A DNA stretch of 64,000 bases from Hirsutella rhossiliensis (GCF_020360975.1 NW_025408678.1:868001-932000), one strand, 5' to 3'. Counted from the first letter of the stretch, positions 12,900 to 25,711 are shown. Numbers and translations: made by a program. Notes: a model not told the origin generated them from the letters alone.

Positions 12900-15560
12900 T
12901 ATTACTCTTCTCTTTTTATATCGTAGCTTATAAACTTATTAAACTATATATTAGCTAATACTATTAGTTTATTCTATCTAATTAACGGTATCTATACGAC
13001 GTATTATTAAGTAGACCTATAGCTTACTAAGTAGCCGATATAAGCTCTTTACTTAAGGGGTAATTACGTCTTATATAACTTAATATATTCTAATACCGTA
13101 ATTATTATTAAGAACGCTATATAGCTAAAGACCCTTAAATATATAATATCTAGTTTAATATCTTTAATATAGTAATATAGTAGATTATTTTCTTTTATCT
13201 AGGTCTACTAACGCTCGTATAGGCTCTACTAGCTATAATTATATAATTCGAAGGGTATTATATTAAGTAGGTATACCGCTATATAGTATATCTCTAGCTA
13301 TAGCTCTTTTAGAAGCTTTAAGTTAAGCCTTATAACCCTTACTTTTTCCTTTACTATTGCCCTTAATCTCTCTATATAACCGTTTTACGTAGGCGTTAAA
13401 GGGGCTAACTATATAACTTATATCCCTCTATTAGTTATATAATCTATTTATTCTATTATTAAAAGAGCCCTTTCCCCGTTAGTAACTAATATAGTTATTT
13501 TAATTCCATACTAGGTCTTAAGTAATACTACGAAGTTATTAAAGATATCCCTAATACCCGTTTTTCTTTCTATTAGGTATTAGAACCTTATAGATATATC
13601 TATATAGGTAAATAGGGCGAAGTTCTTTTCCCCGTTATATACTATTATAGGGCTAGGGTAAAGGTCGAAGCTAACTTATACCCCTAGACCTTTAGGCCTT
13701 AAGGATAGTATTTTTCTTAAGACTTCCCTCTTAGCTTTCCTTATTATATATATCTAATAGCTATATATTATAGGGCCTTAAAGCTTAGTACTTAGGTAGG
13801 CTTTTAATAGCTTCTTTAGTAATCTTAGACTAGGATACCTAAGGCAGCGATACTATAGGTTACCTACCCCCTTAGTTAGCGACTTAGGCGCTTATATAAC
13901 TATAAGTACCCGCTTACGCTATAGGAGTATTCTTATTATAAATTAACCTTCGAAGTCGGTTAGTTTAATACGAACCTCCTTTATAGGTTCTAAATAAAGG
14001 TATCCTAGGAGCTAGTTCTAGAATATCCCTACCGTTATCTATAGCCTAGCTAAGAAGATACTTATCGGTATTTCTAGGATAAAGTAAGTATCTAGTAGGG
14101 TTATCTTTCTACCGTTAATTATAGGGATAACTACTATTCTTATTCCTTATACCCTAAAGGCTTAGTTTTTAACTTAGACTTTATAGTTAGAACCCTACTT
14201 AAAGGTTCCTTCCTAGAACTAACCTAGGTTATTAAAGAGGTTAATATCGGCCCCTAAGTTATATATTAATTTATCGGTAAGTAACGGCGTTCCCTTAATA
14301 GCTATATTTACCCTAGATAGAGTAACCGTATTAATAGTCTTTCCTAGCTCGTTATTACTAATAATAGTATCTACTAGTTCTCTTCCTTTAGGGTAGGAAT
14401 TAGGGGTCTAGGCTATATATTTTACTTTCTTATCTAGATAGTCCTTTAGCCGTTTTTCGATATTCTATTTAGCTAGATTACTATATTTCTAGCCTAACGG
14501 GGGCTTCTTATTATATATTACCTATAGTAAGTAGTAATTTTCCTACTAGCTTATTAAGCTATTAACGTGCTGCTTATAGCTAGCGCATTTAGCTTAGGTG
14601 TCTAATTTCCTAGAGATTTAATTAGCGCTTCCCCTTTTTATAGGTAGTTATAACTTCTTCCTATAAGTATATTCTTATTTAAAGTTAGCGATTAGGTTCC
14701 TTAGGGGAAGTTAATCTTTACTATATCTTTCGTTATAGAGGTTAAGAGCCCTTATTATTATAGACTAATATAGGTCCTACTCGTCTACCGCTATAAGAAA
14801 ATCCTATCTAATTCTTATATCGTTAAGTATATTAACCTTAAGGTCTCGTAAATCTATAATAATTTAGTCGAGCTATTCTGCCTATACTTTCTAGTCTTAT
14901 ATGCCTTTTTTATTAATAGAGGTCGTATATCTCTCGTAAATTAGCTTTTTCTCCTTTACCCTTAAAGGCAGGGCTTACTTCTTTAATTCCCTAATTTTCT
15001 CTCTTAGGCTATTATATATTAGGGTTATCCCTTAAAGCCCTTTACTAATCGTTTTCTTAATTAATTCTTTAAGTACGATTAGGGCTTTCTACTAGACCTT
15101 ATAGCGATCGAATTATAGCTAGAACCTTTTCTTAAGGTTATAAAAGGAGTCCTTTATATCCTAGTATCGTTCGTTATAGCCTATTCGCCTTGCTAGGAAC
15201 GTAGCCTCGGTTTCTTTTTCTCGTTAGGAAGGTCTCCCTCTAAGGTTAATAATAAATTGCTCCTAGTCCGGCTATTAGGGTTATTTAAGCTCCTTTATAC
15301 CGTCTAGGTTAGTATATTCCTAAATCTCGTAAGTCTAGGCCTACGATTTAATCCCCCTAATCTATAGGGTCTAATTAAGGCTTTCCTTTAGTCTTACGAT
15401 ATAATTATCCCTTCTTACTTCCTTTAACGTTATCTTAGGAAAATAAGGGGTTCTAGCTTAATAAGTAATATCCTTCTTTAAGGGATATATAATTATAAAA
15501 TATATAATTCGTGTATTTCTAGTAGTGCCCCTTAGTATAGCTAGGTTCCTTGCCTTAATA
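12900..15560 (-). mobile_element. Copia-type retrotransposon remnant (gag/pre-integrase/integrase part), RIPped
   Basis: On the minus strand around 12,900-13,800 the broken frames read like a fungal Ty1/copia integrase. In order they show a lysine-rich CK.KAK stretch, an IVYNGEKNFALFTYID stretch, LVTNGERALL, the TPTxNGYIERL motif, and further on RAYIGYLVSYRSTNI. Conserved Trp and Gln codons are stops. Sequence above 13,800 is where zinc-knuckle and gag parts would lie, but I could not read them securely. The reverse transcriptase half expected below 12,900 is missing, so the element is truncated as well as mutated. Family assignment rests on motif order by eye. Confidence 0.7.
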
Positions 15561-16068
15561 CTACGATTTAAGCGTTATAACGGCGTTAATAGCTCGTAAA
15601 TAGCTTTAAAGGTAATATCGGCGGGCAAAAGATAATCTAGCCGTGTAGGCCGGGCTTATAACTCTTAAGCAGTAGCTTAAGAGCATAGTGGAAGAAATAG
15701 GGGCATAGAAAGGTAAATTTAGTGATGCATATCTTGGTCTATCTATTAGGATAAGGGAGGGGCTTATATAGGTATAGTGACCACACATAGCTAGCCAAAA
15801 GAGGGCATTAGGATATTCCTATACCTAAGTTAGGCCTATATAATGTCCTTGGGCTAGGGGAGTCATGTTGGTCAGGCAGGCTTCCTTGTGCATAACTATT
15901 AGGTCTACTGGGCATGACTGTGGCATCTTATGCCCACTCTCCTTAACAGTATTAAATATATACGATGTGTATAATAGTTTTTGAAGAAGAATGGCATCTT
16001 ACCTATGAAATCTTATAACTAAGATTATCGGAGATAGCTTCTTACAGATATCCCACTAAGGTCTGTAA
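15561..16068. other. transition from RIP block to gene island, no gene
   Basis: CpA and TpG reappear from about 15,620 onward, so the repeat edge lies close to 15,600. A 60-codon frame on the minus strand (15,606-15,788) has no features of a real gene. I see nothing else here. Confidence 0.5.
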
Positions 16069-18167
16069 TTAAAACATCATGAGCAGATATAACTTATATA
16101 GATAAATATGAATGTACTGTAAATAGTTATATAATTGACTGAGGTACTGGCTGTTAGCCATGACAGCTTCGTACTCTAACCAAGTACGGTTCCTGCAGGT
16201 CTGAAAACTGGTCCAGTTGTCCATCCCAAACGCCCCTGCGAAGATGTTCACCAACCCTAACCTCATAAATTGACCTTTCTTATCTGCAGCAGATCCAAGC
16301 AAAAGACACCAGTCATTCCAATGAGGTAGCTAGTGGGTGTCAACTATAACCGGTAAGCAGTTCAGCTGAAACGTCGATACTTTGCAGTCGAGACTGATCC
16401 AGATACTCGGGTGCCTTTTCCACCACACCCCATTAAAGAAAGCACATCATTCACTCTCGGAGCCCTCACCAAGTCGTACCGTCGAGAGCCAACCGGCCAG
16501 CCTTAGTGACCCTCGCACTACATTGCTGGTGGCGTCACCTGCAGGGCTCTCAGTCGTGCAGTCAACAATGTCCACTAACGCTTCCATCGTGCGGTTGAAC
16601 TCTTGGCCGTAAAACCCCGGTGTAATGGGGCCATCCAGGCCAGCTCAAGACCATGACGGCGCTTGATATGGTTCGGGTCGTGGAACATGGCGTTGTTCAG
16701 AACCGGCTCTGAGCCATAGAAGCTGCGTCACCAGATGATTCCTCCAGAGTCCAGCGCAATACCGGTCATTGAAAACCTGCTCCATGAGCTTTGCAACGCC
16801 TGAAAGCGCAACCAGTCTGTCGCTGGTATACGTTAAATTGCAGCTTGTGTGTTTCCCAAAACTCCAGCCCAGAGTTTCTTCAGACTGTCTTCTGGAGCAG
16901 CTTGTGGAGAATTGTGCATAGACGTGGCACGGAGCTCTGAATAGCGGGTAACGTCCCATATCGTCTCTCGTGATATCCAATTCGGCGTTAAGTTCGGTGG
17001 TATACCGCCAGGGTAAGTCTCACGCCGCCAAGTCGTAGCACTCCCAGAATAGCTGGGTACCGTCTAGATAGAGTATCCTTGGTGCTAGCAGTAGCGCCTG
17101 GCAAACCCACGCTCTCTTCATCAGAGGCATAGCCTTGTAAGCGGAGCGCCAGAAATCATCGTGGTACAGGTGAAAGAGGTCATTTCGACAATCAAGCCAC
17201 ACGGTCTGTATAGCACATGGTGTGATGAGTGACGTGCTTCTCCCAAGAAAGCAAGTGGGTTCACTGTCTGCAGCGACGCTTGCAGCAACGTTGACAGTTG
17301 CATTTCTGCACGTTGCTCATCAGAGATGCGTCGTGTACCCAATCTTCACGTGAGTCTTGAAAGATGCACAGTAAGTCTATCCAGAGAAACTGTATCCCGA
17401 GAGCCTGTGCCGTGGATATAGAATCTTGGAATGTCTGGCCGAGTTCCGAGGCCGCTCCGCCTCGCTGCAGGCGTTGCAAGGACGCCGACGTCAGCCTCAA
17501 CACATGTGAGGTGCCCCAACAATGACTGAGTGTTGCGTAAGGAGTATGGAACTCTTGTTTTGGATGAAGAAGTAACGAATCTTGTCAAAGTTTCGCTGTC
17601 CGATGTGGAGGAGGCGAGTCGGAATTTTCTTAGTTGACGTTGAACGTAGAGCAAATCGACACCTGTCATGACTTTGCAAGCACCCATGTAGCCACTTCTT
17701 TGCTGGAACTATATTCGTACACCAACCATCGTTGCCCGGCAAGTTCTCCGTTCCAAGGATGCTTGTGGCCCCTTAAACAGTGTTATTATATATACTTTAA
17801 TGTTGTAGGGGTGCGGACAAACTATTTACTGTATGGGCTGCTGGAAGAACATAGCGCCGTGAAGGGCATTCTCGACGTTGTCCTTGTCGACTGTAAAAGT
17901 GAGCTCCGAGATATCATGGATATTGTCACGGGAGCGGCTTGATGTGTGTCGGATATAATATTGTGAAAACGGTCTTAAAGGGGTAATGGGGTTTTGGAGA
18001 GTTTCTTCAGCATCGTGCCCGGATGTAACTTGCCATAAGACTCGACAAATTGGGCACGCATCAAGAGCCGCTTGCCTGAGCTGGTGGCGATGAGGATGAT
18101 GCTCGCACGCCTTGTGAGGACAGGGGCCTCGGAAAATCTCCCGATAAGCTGCACACAACATTGCCAT
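16069..18167 (-). pseudogene. HET-domain (heterokaryon incompatibility-type) gene, broken
   Basis: The minus strand carries, in family order, an N-terminal ACPICRVLW patch, PTRLL, the HET hallmark YATLSHCWG (about 17,490-17,540), FLWIDLLCIFQDSREDW (about 17,345-17,400), NATVNVAAS, MKRAWVCQALLLAPRIL, then TSCNLTYTSDRLVALSG, a YQAPSWS patch and a C-terminal KKGQFMRLGLV stretch. These pieces lie in different frames. Frame changes are needed just before YATLSH, near 17,315, near 17,030 and near 16,855. The tryptophan expected after APSWS (about 16,645) reads TGA. The likely original start is the ATG at 18,167. Intact HET proteins take part in non-self recognition cell death between fungal strains. 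This copy cannot make the full protein. Confidence 0.85.
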
Positions 18168-18276
18168 TGGTGGATATTGAAGCAAACGTTGGGTCTGATG
18201 ACGGGTCGACGTATGCCGATACACGCAGCGTACCGAAGCGGGCGGGGTCTTACGTTCTTATTAGTAAATTTTAAGT

Positions 18277-18281
<5 letters not shown>

Positions 18282-18307
<26 letters not shown>
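18282..18307. repeat. (AT)n microsatellite
   Basis: An uninterrupted AT dinucleotide run of about 13 units, just upstream of the broken HET gene. Confidence 0.95.
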
Positions 18308-19450
18308 CGTGTATGGCGGTAGCAGGTAAGGTAGCCTTGACGGCAGGCCGGGCAAGTCCCGCAGTGAATGGGAGGTCTCCGTGGCTCAGGAGCCGGAACC
18401 CCTCGACCCTGTATGACCGTTGTTGTGCGGCACCAAGCCACAGACGATCCTAAAGCCCATTCTTTGTTCTGTCATCGGCCCGACTCTACAGCAACAAGTT
18501 TCGGCAGTTCAAGGGCGACGCGGAGCACATGCGCCACTCACTCCAAGGATTCGACGTCAGGCCAATGCGCGAAAGGGCTGTTTCGACTGGTACACGTCTT
18601 CATTCATGTTTTGTCCCGTGGCGAGAGCGCATCCTCTTTGCATCCAACCAAGGCGAGATCGATGTGACACATATTGGCACTTGGGCAGATCCCTGTGATC
18701 GTGCAATGAGTTTCTTGCTATCCAACAACCAAGCATTGGCGCAAAACATGAGTGTCCGGCCCGCTACCCTTTTAAAATGGTCCAACTTTGAATTCGATGG
18801 AGACGATGAGTTTTGCAGGTACGAAGTGTTGGCTGACGCATTCTACCAACATGCAGAGTGAAAGTGAAGATTGGGCGCTTGAGCTGGCCGTTCGGATGGG
18901 ACCGGAATTCTCTCCGTGTAACTCCGGATATCAGTAGACTTCCGCCGCCCTTTTACTGCCGCGTGCCTATAGTTGCCGGCCGTTTCATTTACCAGCCGTA
19001 CATGTAAGTTGTCCATTTACGGTGGTGGCCGGTCTCCTGCAGCCTTGTGCACATGGGTTGCGCCTTCTAATCAGCATCTGGCTGCTTCCGCGGAAGCATG
19101 CGACATCTTCACACCAGGCGCCGGGGTTAACCTCCATGTAGCATCACCAGGGTAAACAGATCCAAGAGTAGAGCCACATGCAGTGCAGTCTTGTGCCTCG
19201 GTACCAAGACAATGTGTTAATTACACGAGGCTTAGAAAGTCACCCTGGCAGACAATCAAAGGAGCGTGCCCATACTGACAATAGGTCAAGCTTCAAGTGG
19301 CCCACGGCTTGTGTAGGCCATTAGCTGATGCTTTATACTTCGCTGTCAAGGCCATTTATGTCTGCCCACATTCTTGGTGAGACGTGGAGCTTTCCCCAAA
19401 GCCAAGGTTGCCCCGTGCCTCATGCGTTGCAGATACTAGATAGGCTCGTG
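18308..19450. other. intergenic, only unrecognised frame fragments
   Basis: Overlapping short plus-strand frames (99, 92 and 110 codons between 18,368 and 18,861) have no domain I recognise. The last of them, 18,529-18,861, has a plausible amino-acid mixture and an acidic C-terminal end. They could be remains of another decayed gene. From 18,870 to 19,450 I see no gene. Confidence 0.4.
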
Positions 19451-19461
19451 ATGACGGGCAC

Positions 19462-19772
19462 AGATAAGGAGCACCCATCCCACTGGCCTCCGAGCTCGAC
19501 GGGACGCAAGGGGGACTGACACGGCGAGTTGCCCCCGGATCTGTCCTTGCAGCGCCACCATTGGCCGGTTGGCCGGACCCGCGAGCCCACTTAACTCTTA
19601 TCTCTGCCGCCGGTTTGGCCGTCGGCCTCACCTGTGATTGGCCGCTGTGGATCTGGTCCCTGGAGGAAGCCTATCTCGCTATCCGTCAGTTGAAACAAGC
19701 CTCAACCCCTTCCAGCCTCATGCGCACCTCGGTTGCTCGCCGCCGGCGGCGCCAGTCACCGAGCTGTGATAA
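19462..19772. promoter_or_regulatory. GATA-factor-like sites upstream of DUR1,2
   Basis: Two AGATAAG heptamers in opposite orientation (19,462-19,468 on plus; 19,597-19,603 on minus) and a TGATAA (19,767-19,772) match the HGATAR sites used by AreA/NIT2-type nitrogen regulators. They lie 256-566 bp before the DUR1,2 start codon. Urea catabolism is a typical nitrogen-repressed function, so nitrogen control is a reasonable inference. Sites this short also occur by chance. Confidence 0.45.
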
Positions 19773-20027
19773 CGATCAACATTTGCGCCGACAAAAAGCC
19801 ACTGTGGTGTGCGAGTCAAGATACAAAATGCTTGAGCTTGCCAACCGAGTTGCTCTGGAGCAGTCTCCTCGCAAGGGGCAAACGAGGGTGCTGTATCGAT
19901 TGCTTGCGTCTTCCTTGAACCGCCAACTCAACCGCCAAAACCCCTACTCTCGTTTTCTTGCCTCGATCTTTCGAATTGAGTGCGTCACCAACCCGTGTCT
20001 GAGTCTGGGCTGTGCCCGTAATCGGTC

Positions 20028-23000
20028 ATGGCTCCCTACCTGCAGTCCAACGACTTTTCTGCACCCGGCGACGTGGTCAGTTGGCAGCCCGAGACACCCC
20101 TCACCACCATAGAAGATTGGCGGGCTGTCCAGTCAGGTGGTCACGGTGGCCTGGCCAGACTTCTGTCCATCGCCAAGTCCGAGAGATCAGCCAATGCAGA
20201 GACTCATGCTTGGGTGTCGCTGGCCAGTGCAGAACAAATCCGTGAGCAGTGGGAGTGGTTGGAATCACAAAGAACCTTAAACGACGCGCTGCCCTTATTC
20301 GGCGTTCCCTTTGCCGTCAAGGACAACATCGATGTTCGAGGGTTTCCCACCACAGCAGCCTGTCCGGCTTTCGCGGCCGAGCCTGCGACGTCTGACGCTC
20401 CGGTTGTCGCAAAGCTCAGGGCTGCTGGAGCCATTGTCATTGGCAAGACAAACATGGACCAATTTGCCACAGGCTTGGTGGGCACCAGGTCACCTCACGG
20501 TGCCGTGCCCAACGCCTTCGACCCCGCCCGAGTCAGCGGAGGGTCGAGCTCCGGCAGCGGTGTCGTCGTCGCCCGCGGAGTCGTGCCCTTTTCTCTCGGA
20601 ACAGATACCGCTGGTTCCGGCCGAGTGCCGGCCGGCTTGAACAACATCATCGGACTCAAGCCGACGCGTGGCGCTTTAAGCGCCCGAGGCGTGTTGCCGG
20701 CGTGCAGGACCCTCGACTGCGTCTCCATCTTTGCCCTCACTGTCGAAGACGCCCAGACCGTCTTGTCCGTGGCCGAAGGCTATGACGGAAAAGACTCGTA
20801 CTCTCGCTCTCGCCCCTCGCAAGGTCTCCTGCCAGCAGTACCTACCTTTGGGACCGCGAGCCTCGGGTCCAGGCCTCCGTCTTTGGCCATCTGCAGCCAG
20901 CCAGACTGGTACGGCCGAGATGACCAGGCCCCCGCGTATGAGGCTGCCCTGTGCAAAGCACGAGCCTTGGGTTGGAGGCTGACGCCCATCGACTTCTCCG
21001 ACCTCTTCGCCCTCGCCAAACTGCTATATGAGGGGCCGTGGGTCGCCGAGCGGTTCGTCGCCATCAGGGACTTCATCGAGCAGGCCTCTGAGAAGGACAT
21101 GGACCCGGTCGTGCGGGGAATCGTGGCCAAGGCGCGCCACTTCTCCGCGGCTGACGCCTTTGCCAGCGAATATGCTCGCCAGGACTTGGCCCGCCAAATT
21201 GCCATGGCCCTCGCTGACTTTGATGGCCTGCTTGTCCCCACGGCTCCGACCTTCCCCACCATCGAGCAGGTCCTCGCCGATCCGGTGCGAGAAAACTCTC
21301 TCCTCGGGACCTACACAAACTTTGTCAACTTCCTCGACTGGAGCGCCATTTCGATCCCCGCCGGCTTCCGGCGCGATGGACTGCCCTTCGGCATCACGCT
21401 CATCTCGAGCACCTGGCAGGAACCCAAGCTGCTGGGGCTGTCCCAGCAGTGGCTCTCGGGGGCGCGCACTCGCAGGCGGCTGGGCGCTACCAAGGCCTTT
21501 AGAGAGGCCGACGTCTCCTCAGCTGCCGGCGCCGAGTCGCTTCACACGCCCATCGCAGTAGTCGGTGCTCACCTGACGGGCTTTCCACTCAACAAAGATC
21601 TCGTGTCGAGGGGCGCTCGCCTGGATATTGCGACAAAGACTGCGCCCATGTATCGTCTTTATGAGCTGAGCTCGGGCGAGGCGGGCCCGAAAAAGCCAGG
21701 ACTGGAGCGCGTCACGTGCCCAGGCCGCGGACAGCAGATCGCCGTCGAGGTATGGCAGCTGCCCTGTCAGGCTCTGGCCAGCTTCATGGCGACAATCCCG
21801 CCGCCGCTAGCCATAGGCTCCATCGAGCTGGCCGATGGCCGTTGGGTCCATGGGTTTGTCTGCGAGCCCGTCGGCCTGCGAGGCGCCCGGGACATCACCC
21901 AGTTCGGCGGCTGGGAGGCCTACATGCAGCATTCGCAAGCCCACGGGGTGTGCAACGGCGTGTGCAAGAATGACTCGCGACAGTCTTGCAGGGCGAAGAG
22001 ACAGGTGTCGAGAGTGCTTATCGCCAACCGCGGAGAGATTGCCGCGCGCATCGTCCGAACTCTCAGGAAGATGAACATCGAGGCCGTCTCCATCTATACT
22101 GACGTGGATGCCGACACGCCTCACGTTCGCGACGCCGACCTGTCGCTGCGCCTCGAGGGAGATTCCGTGGCGGAGACGTACCTGAATGCGTCGCAGGTCA
22201 TACGGCTGGCAGAGTCTGCTCGGGTAGACGCTATCATTCCTGGCTACGGGTTCCTGGCCGAGAGCGCTGAATTCGCTCAGGCAGTCGAAGACGCAGGCTT
22301 TGTCTGGATTGGTCCGACGCCAGAACAAATGTCTGACTTGGGCCTGAAGCATCGCGCCCGAGAGATTGCGGCAGCCGCGGGAGTTGCCGTCGTCCCGGGA
22401 AGCACTCGGCTTGCCACATCGCTGTCCGATGCCTGTGAAGAAGCCGAGCGACTGGGGTTCCCGCTGATGCTCAAGAGCACCGCTGGAGGAGGAGGCATCG
22501 GCCTTCGGTGCTGCCACGACTCCGAGGCACTGGCCGATGCTTTCAACGCCGTTCAGCGTCTTGCTGCCGTCAACTTTGGCGAGTCTGGCGTCTTCTTGGA
22601 GCGATACATTGAAAATGCCCGTCACATCGAAGTACAGATCCTCGGGGACGGTAACGGGCGTGTCCTGGCACTGAGTGAGCGCGACTGCTCCTTGCAGCGA
22701 AGGCACCAGAAGGTTGTCGAGGAGTGCCCAGCATTCGCTGTCCCACTTCAGATTCGAGCCAGCATGAGGGCCGCCGCTGTTCGACTTGCCGCGGCTGTCA
22801 AATATCGCAACGTTGGCACGGTTGAATTCATCTACGATCTTGATTCTCAAGAATATTACCTCCTCGAGGTGAACACACGCCTTCAGGTCGAGCATCCTGT
22901 CACCGAAGCCGTCACGGGCCTTGATCTCGTCGAATGCATGCTTCAAGTTGCTCGGGACGACTGCAACCAACTCTTTAGTGACAAGTCTGAACCCATAGCC

Positions 23001-25711
23001 CAACGTGGAGCGTCGATTGAAGTCAGACTCTATGCAGAAAGTCCCCTGGAAAACTTCAGGCCCTGCGCGGGAACAATCACAGACTTGGCATTCCCCTCGC
23101 ATCTCCGAGTGGACACTTGGATTGATGTAGGCACGCCAGTATCGACTCGCTTCGATCCATTGCTGGCAAAGATCATCGCTACGGGTGGCGATCGTCTGGA
23201 GGCTTTGCGACGACTGGCGGCCGGCTTGAAGGAAACGCGGATCGGAGGTGTTGAGACAAATCTCGAATACCTTCGCCGCATTGTTTCTTGGTCGCTGTTC
23301 GAAGCGGGCAACTACACGACCAAGTCCTTGGATTCCTTTCAACCCCATGCTCCGTCTTTGCAGGTAGTGGAGGCGGGGGCCATGACCACGATCCAGGACT
23401 ATCCCGGAAGAACAGGGTTTTGGAGTGTTGGGATTCCGCCGTCTGGGCCCATGGATCACCTGTCATTTCGATTGGCAAATCGCTTGGTCAACAACAGCCC
23501 AGACGTCGCGGCTATAGAGTGTACTTTCAAAGGCCCGGTACTCAAGTTTCATTGCGATACCGTGGTCGCAGTCACTGGTGCCAAAGCACCAGTCGCAGTG
23601 GACGGTGACGCAGCGCCATTAAATCGGGCGTTTCCGCTGCGAGCTGGGCAAACCCTTTCAGTAGGGCTGGTGGAAAACGGATATCGTGTTTACGTTGCTG
23701 TGGCTGGAGGGATCCAAGTCCCCAAGGTCATGGGCAGTCGAGCAACATTTGAGGTGGGGAGCTTGGGATGGAAGGATGGCAGCAAACTCCATCCGGGTGA
23801 CATCATTCCCATTGGAACCGGTCAGCTGCTCAAGATTGACTCTGAAAGACTCCCCGCCTGCCCAGCTATACCCATTCCCGACCAGCCAAGCGCAACTTGG
23901 ACGATTGGAGTCGTGCCAGGCCCTCACGGAGCCCCGGACTACTTCACACAAGACGGGTTGACAACGCTCTTTGCTGGCGAGTGGCGTGTCCACCACAACA
24001 GCAACAGACTTGGCGTACGCTTGACAGGACCTCGGCCGCAGTGGGCGCGTCAGACTGGAGGGGAAGCGGGCATTCATCCGTCTAATATCCACGATAGTCC
24101 TTATTCGATTGGGAGCATCAGCTTCACTGGGGATGAGGCGGTCGTGCTGACTTGCGACGGGCCCAGCCTCGGCGGCTTCGTTGTTTTCTGCGTCGTCGCT
24201 TCGGCGGAGATGTGGAAAATGGGCCAGGTTCGTCCGGGAGACACCATACGGTTGCGTGCCGTGGACACTGCGCTGGCCAAGCGGCTCGATGAAGAACTCA
24301 ACAGTGCAATTCAAAACCTCACAGAGCTTCCGAGGTTGGAAAACCTTGTCCCTGCGAGCGACGAAAACATCATCCCTATCTCACCTATGGTAGAAGCCAT
24401 CCATTACAGTGACGATGAGAAAATCGTGGCTCGCCAGGCTGGAGACCGCGCCATGATTCTCGAGTTTGGACAAAGCGAAATATTCGACCTCGGTCAAAGC
24501 TTCAAGATACAAGCTTTCTGCCAGCAGCATGCCAAAACACCCATCGAAGGCATCGACGAGGTGACGCCAGGTGTACGCACCATCCATCTAATCCACACCG
24601 CCGGGCTGTCTCCTCGGACCATCATCGATCGCCTCTCCCTTCACGTTTCCTCGTATCATGTTCCCACTCGAATTGCTTCACGGACCCTCCATCTCCCGCT
24701 CGCGTTTGACGACTCGGTCTGCCGTGCTGCTGTTGACCGCTACGCAGCGAGCATTCGATCAGAGGCGCCGTGGCTGCCCAGCAACGTGACTTTCTTGGAG
24801 GAGCTCAACGGTCTGGACGACATGTCAGCTCTGCTGTACGATGCGACGTTCCTCGTCTTGGGCCTGGGCGATGTGTTTCTGGGCTCCCCTTGTGCCGTTC
24901 CGCTTGACCCACGCCATCGTCTGTTTGGAACAAAATACAACCCTTCGCGGTCCTTTACTCCGCGCCGTTCGGTGGGCATCGGTGGGCAATACATGTGCAT
25001 ATATGCTACGGATTCTCCTGGGGGCTATCAGCTCGTTGGACGAACGGTGGACATATGGGATCCCAAGTCTGTTCACACGGGCGACACGCTGCCGACGTCC
25101 TCGGACCCTTGGTTGTTTAGGCCATTCGACCGCATCAAATTTTATTGTGTTAAGGAGTCGGAGCTTGATGCCGCGCCTGCTTCAGAACTCATCAGAATCA
25201 TCGAGGGGGAATTGAACCTCGCAGAGTACGAGGCGTGGATCGAGTCGCAAAAGGATGATATCGCAACAACGGCGGCTCATCGACAAGAATCTATTTCACG
25301 CTCCCCGTTCCTGGAAGAACTGCGTCAGCCTTATCAGCCCAAGGCTGTGAACGGTGCCACTGTATGTCCTTACGGCGCTTCCGATCTTGAACTTGGTTCC
25401 GGGGGCGAAAAGGTCAAGGCCATGATGCCGGGACGGTGTTATAACTTTGTGGTGAAGGAGCAAAGCATCGTCAAGAAAGGCGAGATTTTGGTGAGTCACA
25501 CCGTTGTTTCGTTGCCAAAGCGTACGTTGCTGTGTTTTGATCTTGAACTGACGGATTAAAGATGTGGATCGAGTCGAGCAAGATGGAGATTGAAATTCGT
25601 AGCCCCGTTAGCGGCATTTGCAAAAGCTTTGGTGCGAGGGAAGGCGACTTGGTAGATGCTGGACAGACTTTGGTTGTTTTAGAGCCTACAGGTGATGAAT
25701 CTTCGGGGTAG
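20028..25711 (+). CDS. DUR1,2: urea amidolyase (urea carboxylase + allophanate hydrolase), two exons
   Basis: The single polypeptide carboxylates urea to allophanate (biotin- and ATP-dependent) and hydrolyses allophanate to ammonia and CO2, in the cytosol. Exons 20,028-25,490 and 25,562-25,711 give 1,870 residues; the yeast enzyme is about 1,835. The N-terminal amidase-signature domain has catalytic Lys98, cis-Ser173 (in GGSSSGS) and Ser197, with the same spacing as the FAAH triad. The biotin carboxylase starts near 662 (RVLIANRGEIAAR), with a Gly-rich ATP loop at 819-825, QRRHQKVVEECPA from 890 and EVNTRLQVEHP from 947. Carboxyltransferase domains of KipA type (about 1113-1420) and KipI type (about 1460-1690) follow. 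A biotinyl domain ends the chain with Lys1828 in ESSKMEI, where most biotin proteins have A/S-M-K-M. No stop or frameshift is present. A long upstream reading frame from ATG 19,720 overlaps the start. Confidence 0.96.
25491..25561 (+). other. intron of DUR1,2 (71 bp)
   Basis: Donor GTGAGT, branch-like CTGAC at about 25,547-25,551, acceptor AAAG. The intron falls exactly between codons 1821 and 1822, six codons before the biotin-accepting lysine. Read through, the frame stays open to a TAA at the very end of the intron and would lose the biotin site. Confidence 0.93.

Noticed and set aside
19561..20112. 183-codon frame upstream of and overlapping DUR1,2
   Set aside because: No domain. It is kept only as a possible upstream frame in the leader (from ATG 19,720), not as a gene.
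21807..23459. 550-codon open frame on the minus strand inside DUR1,2
   Set aside because: It lies entirely antisense to the conserved biotin-carboxylase and carboxyltransferase domains. Long antisense openings are expected from GC-rich third positions.
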